From: an uncultured Oscillospiraceae bacterium
GTDB taxonomy: Bacteria > Bacillota > Clostridia > Oscillospirales > Oscillospiraceae
DNA length: 64,000 bases
NCBI GenBank assembly: GCA_910588635.1
Contig: CAJUPW010000007.1
Coordinates: 36,063-100,062 of the forward strand
Direction: 5' to 3'
The notes under the pieces were generated by a model. That model saw only the letters and a list, made by a program, of their open reading frames with translations. It was not told where the DNA came from and ran no database searches. A program made the position numbers and the translations under genes. This document shows, one piece after another, positions 14,326 through 21,033 of the stretch (the first letter of the stretch is position 1; each line of letters starts with the position of its first letter).

Positions 14326-16191
14326 CTATCTGCCGTTTTGTTCCCGATAATACTGCATCTGCCGGTACTGCTGGTAAAACGCCATGTCCTCCTCGTCCAG
14401 GGCGGCGGTGGGGCCGCCGTCGAGCCAGAACAGCTCCCGGGCGTGGAGCATGGGGGTGATGGCCCGCATCTGGCGGGACAGTTTCATAAAGCCCGGCCCC
14501 TCCCAGCCGCACTGGTCAAAGACCTCGGCCATGAGGAAACAGGGGGAGAAGTCCCCGCCGTCCCCGGTAAAGTCCCGCCCCAGGACCTCCTTGGCGGCGG
14601 AATTGGCCCAGATCAGGTAGGGGGTGGAGTAATACTCATAGAAGCCCTTCCGGGAGGAGAGGTCGAAGCCGGCCCCCAGCTCGGTGTAGACCGAGTTCCC
14701 GTTGCCCGCCCAGGGCTTGTGGTCGCCGAACAGGATCAGCACCACCGGCTCGTCCGACTCCTCCAGCCGCTGGGCCAGTCCTGTCATGGCCCGGATGGTG
14801 ACGGATATTCCGCCCAGATAGTTGTTCAGAATATTGCAGCCGGCCTCGCTCAGGCCGGAGCCGGCGGGGGTAATGAATCCGTCCCGCTCTGTGGGGTAGT
14901 CGGCGTAGGGGCCGTGGTTCTGGTAGGAGACGGAGAAGGAGAAGCAAGGGCCCAGGGCCGAACGCTCCCGAAGCTGATCCTCCAGCTCCCGGACCAGGAT
15001 GGGGTCGGACTCCCAGACCGCGGCCACCGGGTCTACAAGGGAGCCGTAGTGGTTTTCCGTGAACCAGTAGTCCTCAAAGCCCAGATATTGATTGACATTC
15101 TGCCGGTTATAGAACCACCCGTGGCCCGGATGGCTGCCGAAGGTCTGATAGCCCTGATCCCGGAGATACCAGACATAGGAGCCGGCGGGGGAACGGAAAT
15201 CGTCATGCTGAGAATAGCCGGTGAGGAAGGCCCACTCGGTGTCCACCGTTCCCCCGGCGAAGATGTTGGTCAGCAGATCGCCGGAGACGGACCGGGCCTC
15301 CAGCTCGTGCCAGGGGGCGTAGACCTGGGCCACCCCCTCCTGGCCGGCCAGAACCTCAAAATCGGTGAGGTCGCAGAAGGCCTCCAGCATGATTCCCATA
15401 ACCGATACCTTTTGACCCTCCGGGATGCCGCTGTCGGGGTATGCGTCCATTTGGGCGGCGGCCTGGGCCTTGCTGTAGCCGGCGGGGGGCGTGGGGAACA
15501 TATCCTGGAAGGAGTGCAGGAAGGGATAGATACAGCCCTTGGATACAAAGACCTCCACGTCGGACCAAGGGTTGATAAGCTGGGAGCTGCCGGTTTTGCT
15601 GTAGAGCGCCGGGCTGAAGCAGGGGCCTGTCAGGGCCACAGCCATCAGGGCCAGGCAGCTCAGCGCTCCGAAGGACCGCTCCCGCCATCCCCTGATTCCC
15701 TGAGGCATCAGAAAGATGCTGAACAGCAGCCCGGCGAGGAAGCAGCCCAGGGCAAACCACACCAGCCAGGTCAGGTCCAGAGTGTAGCCCCCCACGATGC
15801 CCCCGGCCTCGGCGGCCAGCCGCAGATCGGTGGCCAGCAGGGGGTCGGAGCGCAGGCGAATCTTGTAGTAGTTGGCCAGGGTGACGCCGATGGAGGGGAG
15901 AAAGCTGCCCAGAAAGCCCGCCCAGGCCCGCCGTGACAGGAAGTAGAACAGCCAGACCAGCAGCACCGGCGGCAGCAGGTTCAGCGCCAGAAGCAGGGGG
16001 CTGCTCAGATAGGAGCGGAGCAGGTCCGTGCTGTTCAGCTTCACATAGGCGGTGGCGGCGAAAAGCAGGGACAGCACGCCGATACAGCAGCCCAGCCCCG
16101 TCAAAGCCAGGGCCATCCAGACCTGGTGGGCGGCCTGAATCCGCCTGCCGGCGTCCGGAGGGGGGCGCATGATCTGCCAAAGAATCCTCAT
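14326..16191 (-). CDS. LTA synthase-like sulfatase-fold membrane protein
   Basis: 621 residues. Five N-terminal transmembrane helices (first about 25-47, then SSPLLLALNLLPPVLLVWLF, and so on) precede a large extracellular alkaline-phosphatase-type domain. The likely nucleophile threonine lies in GGTVDTEWAFLTGYS; metal-site motifs are GSHPGHGWFYNRQ, VSYQNHGPY and LFGDHKPWAG. Members of this family transfer glycerol-phosphate or phosphoethanolamine to cell-surface polymers; which one applies here cannot be read. It lies 16 nt downstream of glyS and may share its T-box-controlled transcript. Confidence 0.85.
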   Translation of the reverse strand: MRILWQIMRPPPDAGRRIQAAHQVWMALALTGLGCCIGVLSLLFAATAYVKLNSTDLLRSYLSSPLLLALNLLPPVLLVWLFYFLSRRAWAGFLGSFLPSIGVTLANYYKIRLRSDPLLATDLRLAAEAGGIVGGYTLDLTWLVWFALGCFLAGLLFSIFLMPQGIRGWRERSFGALSCLALMAVALTGPCFSPALYSKTGSSQLINPWSDVEVFVSKGCIYPFLHSFQDMFPTPPAGYSKAQAAAQMDAYPDSGIPEGQKVSVMGIMLEAFCDLTDFEVLAGQEGVAQVYAPWHELEARSVSGDLLTNIFAGGTVDTEWAFLTGYSQHDDFRSPAGSYVWYLRDQGYQTFGSHPGHGWFYNRQNVNQYLGFEDYWFTENHYGSLVDPVAAVWESDPILVRELEDQLRERSALGPCFSFSVSYQNHGPYADYPTERDGFITPAGSGLSEAGCNILNNYLGGISVTIRAMTGLAQRLEESDEPVVLILFGDHKPWAGNGNSVYTELGAGFDLSSRKGFYEYYSTPYLIWANSAAKEVLGRDFTGDGGDFSPCFLMAEVFDQCGWEGPGFMKLSRQMRAITPMLHARELFWLDGGPTAALDEEDMAFYQQYRQMQYYREQNGR

Positions 16192-16207
16192 GAAAGTCCC
16201 CCGCCGG

Positions 16208-17632
16208 TCAATAGGCCAGCTTCTTCTCCAGCCAGGCCTTCAGCTCGCTGATGGGCACCCGGACCTGATCCATGGTATCCCGGTCCCGGATGGTGACAGC
16301 GTGGTCGGCCTCCTCGGTGTCGCTTCCCACGGTCTGGAAGTCCACGGTGACGCAGTAGGGGGTGCCCACCTCGTCCTGGCGGCGGTAGCGCTTGCCGATG
16401 GAGCCGGCGTCGTCGTAGTCCACCATGAAGTACCGGCTCAGCTCGGCCTGAATCTCCCGGGCCTTGTCCCCCAGCTTCTTGGACAGGGGCAGCACGGCGC
16501 ACTTGAAGGGGGCCAGGGCGGGGTGCAGGCGGAGGACGGTGCGCACGTCGTTCTTCCCGGCGTCCACCACCTCCTCGTCGTAGGCGTTGCACAGGAAGGC
16601 CAGCAGCATCCGCTCCACGCCCAGGGAGGGCTCGATGACGTAGGGGATATAGTGCTCGTTCTTCTCCTGGTCGAAGTAGGTCAGGTCCTTGCCGGAGGTA
16701 TTCTGGTGGGCGGTGAGGTCGAAGCTGGTCCGGCTGGCCACCCCCCACAGCTCGCCCCAGTCGGTGAAGGGGAAGGCGAACTCGAAGTCGGTGGTGGCGT
16801 TGGAGTAGTGGCTCAGCTCCTCGGGGTCGTGGTCCCGCAGGCGCAGGTTCTCGTCCTTGATGCCCAGGTCGAGCAGCCACTGATGGCAGAAGTTTTTCCA
16901 GTACTTGAACCACTCCAGCTCCGTGCCCGGCTGGCAGAAGAACTCCAGCTCCATCTGCTCAAACTCCCGGGTGCGGAAGATGAAGTTGCCCGGGGTGATC
17001 TCGTTGCGGAAGGACTTGCCCACCTGGCACACGCCGAAGGGCAGCTTGCGGCGGGTGGAGCGTTGGACGTTGACAAAGTTGGTGAAGATGCCCTGGGCGG
17101 TCTCGGGGCGCAGGTAGACGGTGTTCTTGGCGTCCTCGGTGACCCCCTGGAAGGTCTTGAACATCAGGTTGAACTGGCGGATATCGGTCCAGTTGAACTT
17201 GCCGCAGGTGGGGCAGGCGATCTGGTGCTCGTCGATGAAGGCCTTCATCTCGGCCTGGCTCATGGCGTCCACGCTGTGACCCAGGTCAAAGCTGTTCTCC
17301 TGGCACCAGTCCTCGATGACCTTGTCGGCGCGGAAGCGCTCTTTGCACTCCTTGCAGTCCATCAGCGGGTCGGAGAAGCCCCCCACGTGGCCGGAGGCCA
17401 CCCACACCTGGGGATTCATGAGAATGGCGGCGTCCAGCCCCACGTTGTAGGGGTTCTCCTGGACGAATTTCTTCCACCAGGCTTTCTTGATGTTGTTCTT
17501 CAGCTCCACGCCCAGCGGGCCGTAGTCCCAGGTGTTGGCCAGTCCGCCGTAAATTTCGCTGCCGGCGAAGATGAAGCCCCGGCCCTTGCACAGGGCCACA
17601 ATCTTTTCCATGGTCTTTTCGCTGTTTTTCAT
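16208..17632 (-). CDS. glyS: Glycyl-tRNA synthetase, dimeric (alpha2) type
   Basis: 474 residues, class II synthetase of the eukaryote/archaeal-like GRS1 type rather than the alpha2-beta2 type. Markers: GRGFIFAGSEIYGGLANTWD at the N-terminus, the Zn-binding CKECKERF and CPTCGKFNW, YLRPETAQGIFTNF (motif 2 region) and PSLGVERMLLAFL (motif 3). It charges tRNA-Gly. A glycine T-box leader with its own promoter lies upstream. The ATG follows AAAGGAG by 8 nt. Confidence 0.96.
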   Translation of the reverse strand: MKNSEKTMEKIVALCKGRGFIFAGSEIYGGLANTWDYGPLGVELKNNIKKAWWKKFVQENPYNVGLDAAILMNPQVWVASGHVGGFSDPLMDCKECKERFRADKVIEDWCQENSFDLGHSVDAMSQAEMKAFIDEHQIACPTCGKFNWTDIRQFNLMFKTFQGVTEDAKNTVYLRPETAQGIFTNFVNVQRSTRRKLPFGVCQVGKSFRNEITPGNFIFRTREFEQMELEFFCQPGTELEWFKYWKNFCHQWLLDLGIKDENLRLRDHDPEELSHYSNATTDFEFAFPFTDWGELWGVASRTSFDLTAHQNTSGKDLTYFDQEKNEHYIPYVIEPSLGVERMLLAFLCNAYDEEVVDAGKNDVRTVLRLHPALAPFKCAVLPLSKKLGDKAREIQAELSRYFMVDYDDAGSIGKRYRRQDEVGTPYCVTVDFQTVGSDTEEADHAVTIRDRDTMDQVRVPISELKAWLEKKLAY

Positions 17633-17669
17633 GCTGTATTCTCCTTTTCATCATGTTTTGGCTCAAGAC

Positions 17670-17899
17670 AAAAAACGCCCCGAGCCTCTTGGGCTCAGGG
17701 CGAACAAAATGTCCGTGGTTCCACCTGAATTCGCATCTGGCTGATACGCACTCTGACCCGGTAACGGCGGGGACCGGCGGGGCATTTCCTCCCCGCGCTC
17801 CAGGGCGCCTTCCCGTCACAGCCTCGGAGGATTTTCACCAACCATCCTCTCTCTTAAAGGCCCCGCTGTGGGGTACTCTTCCCTGTCAATGCTTTGTGA
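17670..17899 (-). promoter_or_regulatory. T-box riboswitch (glycine) leader of glyS
   Basis: Between promoter and glyS lies a leader of about 230 nt on the - strand. The 5' part has the specifier-loop signature AAGAGTA (around 17880-17874), then AGAGAGGATGGTTGGTGAAAA. A GGC triplet at 17823-17821 is a plausible glycine specifier. The T-box core AGGTGGAACCACGG occupies 17726-17713. The terminator (stem 17701-17692 with 17686-17677) ends in a T run at 17675-17670. Uncharged tRNA-Gly should pair with the specifier and T-box bulge and prevent termination. Confidence 0.93.
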
Positions 17900-17905
17900 A
17901 CTCCT

Positions 17906-17934
17906 ATTGTATGCCGGATTTCTCCCCCTGTCAA
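17906..17934 (-). promoter_or_regulatory. Promoter of the glyS T-box transcript
   Basis: On the - strand, TTGACA (17934-17929), a 17-bp spacer and TACAAT (17911-17906). Confidence 0.88.
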
Positions 17935-17951
17935 GGGGGATTTTGAAGGTT

Positions 17952-18107
17952 TCAGTCCTTTTTTCGCGCCAATTCCTTTAAATGCTCCCGAAGGACCAGA
18001 TTGATGTAGCTGGACAGGGAGCGGTCCTCTGCTTCAGCCAGGTCTTTGATCTTTTTCAAAATCGGGTCGTCAATCGTAATACTCACAGATGTTTTGATTG
18101 GCTTCAT
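17952..18107 (-). CDS. Ribbon-helix-helix protein, 51 residues
   Basis: A short gene: ATG 18107, stop 17952. The product begins MKPIKTSVSITIDDPILKKI (beta strand of an RHH fold), continues KDLAEAEDRSLSSYINLVLR and ends EHLKELARKKD. The paralogue at 46780-46935 has the same length and the shared pattern RS-x-SYI-x-LVLREH. RHH proteins usually repress promoters, often as antitoxins; no toxin gene abuts this one. The ribosome site is weak (GGGTGAT). It lies between the glyS leader and a 63-residue gene on the other strand. Confidence 0.75.
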   Translation of the reverse strand: MKPIKTSVSITIDDPILKKIKDLAEAEDRSLSSYINLVLREHLKELARKKD

Positions 18108-18157
18108 GATAGAATCACCCCTATAAACGGAATGATACTATTGTCCGGCGTAAGACG

Positions 18158-18186
18158 TTGACAAATCGTGGTAAATAGTGTAAATT
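18158..18186 (+). promoter_or_regulatory. Promoter of the 63-residue gene
   Basis: TTGACA (18158-18163), a 17-bp spacer and TAAATT (18181-18186), 28 nt before the ATG. Confidence 0.72.
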
Positions 18187-18213
18187 AGTTTAAATAAGCG
18201 GGAGGGGCGGCCA

Positions 18214-18405
18214 ATGTATTCTAATGACTTTGAAGCGGCTTTTTCAAGTTTTCTGGAACGCCATGAGTACGACGAGGCGGAACAATGCCTCTTTTCCATG
18301 GTCCGCACCTCCTTTGCCGCCGGTTGGCTGGCCGCCGGCGGAGCGCCGCTTCAGGAGGAAAAAATTTTTCAGCTTCTGGATTTCCGCTGCAAGGAGGAGA
18401 CCTGA
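18214..18405 (+). CDS. Small acidic protein of unknown function (63 residues)
   Basis: Begins MYSNDFEAAFSSFLERHEYD and continues with a helix EAEQCLFSMVRTSFAAGWLA before a charged end FRCKEET. It looks like a compact helical protein without a signal or membrane segment. The start has GGAGGGG at 6 nt and a good promoter, so it is probably real. I do not recognise the family. Its end abuts the type I toxin/antisense locus (18417-18711), whose antisense-RNA promoter starts 12 nt after the stop codon. Confidence 0.65.
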   Translation: MYSNDFEAAFSSFLERHEYDEAEQCLFSMVRTSFAAGWLAAGGAPLQEEKIFQLLDFRCKEET

Positions 18406-18416
18406 TTATTTTCCTC

Positions 18417-18446
18417 TTGCATATACTGAATCGGCTGTGGTATAAT
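18417..18446 (+). promoter_or_regulatory. Promoter of antisense RNA 1
   Basis: TTGCAT (18417-18422), an 18-bp spacer and TATAAT (18441-18446). The homologous promoter at 46162-46191 has the same spacing and the shared spacer end GGCTGTGG. Confidence 0.82.
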
Positions 18447-18452
18447 AAGCGC

Positions 18453-18534
18453 AGCCAAAAATCTGCCAGGGCTAAATCATCTTCTCGCAAAAATGACCCC
18501 CCAAAGAGGTGTCCGCTCTTTGGGGGGTCGTTTT
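18453..18534 (+). ncRNA. Antisense RNA 1 of a type I toxin-antitoxin locus
   Basis: A predicted transcript of about 80 nt from the promoter at 18417-18446 to the bidirectional hairpin. Its internal segment 18458-18486 repeats the + strand sequence of the toxin start region (18614-18640): AAAATCTGCCAGG is identical in both, then after 7 versus 5 nt CATCTTCTC is identical in both. The RNA is therefore antisense in trans to the toxin start codon, its ribosome-site spacer and codons 4-8, and antisense in cis at the shared terminator. This is the layout of the Fst/par-type antisense RNA. Confidence 0.8.
18495..18529. terminator. Bidirectional terminator of type I locus 1
   Basis: A perfect 14-bp stem, GACCCCCCAAAGAG (18495-18508) with CTCTTTGGGGGGTC (18516-18529), with TTTT to the right and AAAAA to the left, so it can end transcripts from both sides. 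Confidence 0.93.
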
Positions 18535-18538
18535 GGGC

Positions 18539-18634
18539 TTAATTGCCTTTGTCGTGACGGTCAAGCCACTTGCAGATGCAATGTCCGATTACACCTGCCA
18601 CAACCGCCAAAATAAAATCTGCCAGGGGAGCCAT
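18539..18634 (-). CDS. Type I toxin-like membrane peptide 1 (31 residues)
   Basis: ATG 18634, stop 18539; 31 residues. The N-terminal part MAPLADFILAVVAGVIGH forms one membrane helix, followed by CICKWLDRHDKGN. The paralogue at 46287-46382 is also 31 residues and shares ICKWLDRH at the same position. Single-helix peptides with a W-L and charged tail are typical of Fst/Ldr-like type I toxins, though family membership is inference. The ribosome site GGAGGGGGTGA is very strong. The gene has its own promoter (18711-18683), a convergent antisense RNA and a shared terminator. Confidence 0.82.
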   Translation of the reverse strand: MAPLADFILAVVAGVIGHCICKWLDRHDKGN

Positions 18635-18682
18635 CTTCTCACCCCCTCCCTGTTGCCAGGGTAGGTAAAGGCAACCGACCGC

Positions 18683-18711
18683 ATTATACCAAAATCCGAC
18701 AGTATCCGCAA
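18683..18711 (-). promoter_or_regulatory. Promoter of toxin 1
   Basis: On the - strand, TTGCGG (18711-18706), a 17-bp spacer and TATAAT (18688-18683). The spacer end TTTTGG and the spacing are the same at copy 2. Confidence 0.82.
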
Positions 18712-18713
18712 GA

Positions 18714-18758
18714 AAAACGGGTTCTCGGGGAGCTGCTGTTCCCCCGGGGGTCCGTTTT
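18714..18758. terminator. Possible terminator hairpin upstream of recJ
   Basis: AAAACGG (18714-18720) can pair with CCGTTTT (18752-18758), and inside GGGGA (18727-18731) with TCCCC (18740-18744), leaving an internal loop. It may separate the toxin locus from recJ. No obvious transcript enters it, so the role is uncertain. Confidence 0.4.
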
Positions 18759-18802
18759 CAGGTATAAAGTCTCCATCTTAAAGAGTTAAACAACATTTTA
18801 TC

Positions 18803-18832
18803 TTGAAATTGACCATATTTCTGTGATATAAT
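18803..18832 (+). promoter_or_regulatory. Promoter of the recJ-rsh run
   Basis: TTGAAA (18803-18808), an 18-bp spacer and TATAAT (18827-18832), about 70 nt before the recJ ATG. Confidence 0.72.
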
Positions 18833-18901
18833 AGAAAAGTTAAAGTGCGATATTGCGCCGTGCGGCTGGCGCGGCGTCTCGTGGACGGGAGGTGGCCGCC
18901 A

Positions 18902-20998
18902 ATGAAATACAAGCAGTGGCAGGTGGCCGCCCCCTGTCCGGAGGGGCAGCGCGGGCTGGAGGAACTGGGCCTGCCTCCCCTGCTGGCCGGCCTGCTGGCC
19001 GCCCGGGGGATGACCGAGCCGGAGGAGGTCCGGCGGCTGCTGTCCCCGGAGACGGAGCCCATTCCGGACCCCATGCTGCTGCGGGACATGGACCGGGCGG
19101 CGGCCCGGGTGCGGCAGGCCTTGGAGAAGGAGGAGCTTATCGCCGTCTACGGAGACTACGACGTGGACGGGATCACCTCCACTTGCCTGCTGACCCAGTT
19201 TCTGGCCGCCCGCGGCGGGCGGGTGGTTCCCTACATCCCCAGCCGCCTGGGAGAGGGCTACGGCCTGAATCCGGAGGCGATCCACGCCCTGTTTGAACAG
19301 GGGGTCGGACTCATCATCACGGTGGACTGCGGCATCACAGCGGTGGAGGAGACCGCCCTGGCGGCGGAGCTTGGGATGGACGTGGTCATCACCGACCACC
19401 ACGCCTGCAAGGCGGGGCTGCCCCCGGCGGCCGCGGTGGTGGATCCCCACCGGCCTGACTGTTCTTACCCCTTCAAGGGTCTGGCCGGCGTGGGGGTGGC
19501 CCTGATGCTGGCCATGGCTGTGGCCGCCCCGGGGGAACGGAGCGCGGTATTTGACGAATACTGCGATCTGGCCGCCGTGGGCACGGTGGCCGACGTGATG
19601 CCCATGACGGGGGCCAACCGGGCCATCGTCAGTCTGGGCCTGAAGCGTCTGGACCCGCCCCGGCGGCTGGGCCTGGCGGCCCCGCCCCGGCGGCTGGGCC
19701 TGGCGGCCCTGCTCCGCTGCGCGGGGCTGGCGGATAGGCCGTCCACCTCGGTCTCGGTGGGCTACACCCTGGCCCCCCGGATCAACGCCTCCGGCCGGAT
19801 GGGCCGGGCGGAGGTGGCTGTGGAGCTCTTTCTCACGCGGGACCCCGCCCGGGCGGAGGAGCTGGCCGTGCTGCTGTGCGAGCTGAACCGGGAGAGACAG
19901 GGTATTGAGAGCGAGATATTCCGGCAGTGCGTCCAGTGTCTGACCGACCGGCCTCAGCAGGACGCCATCGTCCTGGCAGGGGACCAGTGGCACCAGGGGG
20001 TGGTGGGCATTGTGGCCTCCCGTCTGGCCGAGAAGTACGCCTGTCCCTGTTTTATGATCTGTCTGGACGGCGGGATGGGCAAGGGCTCCTGCCGCTCCTG
20101 GGGGGACATCAACCTGTTTGAGCTGCTGTCCTCCTGCGACGGGCTGCTGGAGAACTTCGGCGGACACGCCCTGGCCGCCGGCTTTACCGTGAAGGAGGAG
20201 AACATCCCCGCCCTGGCCCTGGCTCTGCGCCGGCTGGTGGCGGAGCGGCGCCGGGAGCGCGACCTGCCCTCTGTGCTGGAGGTGGATATGGCCGTGTCTC
20301 CCCGGCATCTGACGGTGGAGGCGGTGGAGGCTCTGGACCTGTTGGAGCCTTGCGGGACGGGCAATCCCCGGCCGGTGTTTCTGCTCCGGGGGGCCCAGGT
20401 GCATACCATGGCCCAGGTGGGCCGGGGCCGGCATTTGAAGCTGCGGCTGGAGAGCCGGGGGATTCCCCTGGACGCCATCTACTTTTCCAGCCAGGGCGCC
20501 GAGCTGGGCCTCACCCCCGGCTGCCGGGTGGACGTGGCCTTCTATCCCCAGATCAACGACTTCCGGGGGGTGCGCTCCGTCCAGCTCCAGGTGGTGGACC
20601 TGCGGCTGGCCCCCTCCCGGGCCCAGCTGGAGCGGGCCATCTATGACAAGTACAGCCGGGGCGAGGACCTCACGACGGAGGAGGCACGCTTCCTGCTCCC
20701 CAGCCGAGGGGACTTTGTGGGGCTGTACCGCTGGCTGGAGCGGCAGGCCACCGGCTGCACAGTGGTGGAGGACACCCCGGCCCGCATCGCCCGGGCGGTC
20801 TCCCGGGCCACGCGCCAGCGGGAAGTGCCCGCCCGCACCATGCTGTGCCTGGAGGTGCTGGAGGAGCGGGGGCTTATCAGCCTGAACCGCCGTACCGACC
20901 GCGTCCAGATTACCCTGTGCCATGTGGAGAATAAGGTAGACCTGGAGGCGTCGGAGATCATCAAGCGCCTGCGGGCGATTTTAGAGGACGGCCTGTAG
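18902..20998 (+). CDS. recJ: Single-stranded-DNA-specific exonuclease RecJ
   Basis: 698 residues. DHH phosphoesterase motifs: YGDYDVDGITSTCL (motif I), VDCGITAVEE (II), VITDHHACKAG (III, DHH) and AAVGTVADVMPM (IV). DHHA1 follows (NFGGHALAAGFTV), then an OB-fold region and a C-terminal extension (LTTEEARFLLPSRG). RecJ degrades 5' ssDNA in recombination and repair. ATG 18902 is preceded by GGGAGGTG. A 27-bp in-frame tandem duplication (19654-19707) repeats nine residues, PPRRLGLAA. Confidence 0.94.
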   Translation: MKYKQWQVAAPCPEGQRGLEELGLPPLLAGLLAARGMTEPEEVRRLLSPETEPIPDPMLLRDMDRAAARVRQALEKEELIAVYGDYDVDGITSTCLLTQFLAARGGRVVPYIPSRLGEGYGLNPEAIHALFEQGVGLIITVDCGITAVEETALAAELGMDVVITDHHACKAGLPPAAAVVDPHRPDCSYPFKGLAGVGVALMLAMAVAAPGERSAVFDEYCDLAAVGTVADVMPMTGANRAIVSLGLKRLDPPRRLGLAAPPRRLGLAALLRCAGLADRPSTSVSVGYTLAPRINASGRMGRAEVAVELFLTRDPARAEELAVLLCELNRERQGIESEIFRQCVQCLTDRPQQDAIVLAGDQWHQGVVGIVASRLAEKYACPCFMICLDGGMGKGSCRSWGDINLFELLSSCDGLLENFGGHALAAGFTVKEENIPALALALRRLVAERRRERDLPSVLEVDMAVSPRHLTVEAVEALDLLEPCGTGNPRPVFLLRGAQVHTMAQVGRGRHLKLRLESRGIPLDAIYFSSQGAELGLTPGCRVDVAFYPQINDFRGVRSVQLQVVDLRLAPSRAQLERAIYDKYSRGEDLTTEEARFLLPSRGDFVGLYRWLERQATGCTVVEDTPARIARAVSRATRQREVPARTMLCLEVLEERGLISLNRRTDRVQITLCHVENKVDLEASEIIKRLRAILEDGL
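19654..19707 (+). repeat. 27-bp perfect tandem duplication inside recJ
   Basis: Units 19654-19680 and 19681-19707 are identical. In frame they add a second PPRRLGLAA after motif IV of RecJ. Such a slip could be recent or polymorphic. Confidence 0.9.
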
Positions 20999-21033
20999 GG
21001 GGCGGCGGCGCCCCCTTTGAGAGAGGTGACAAT

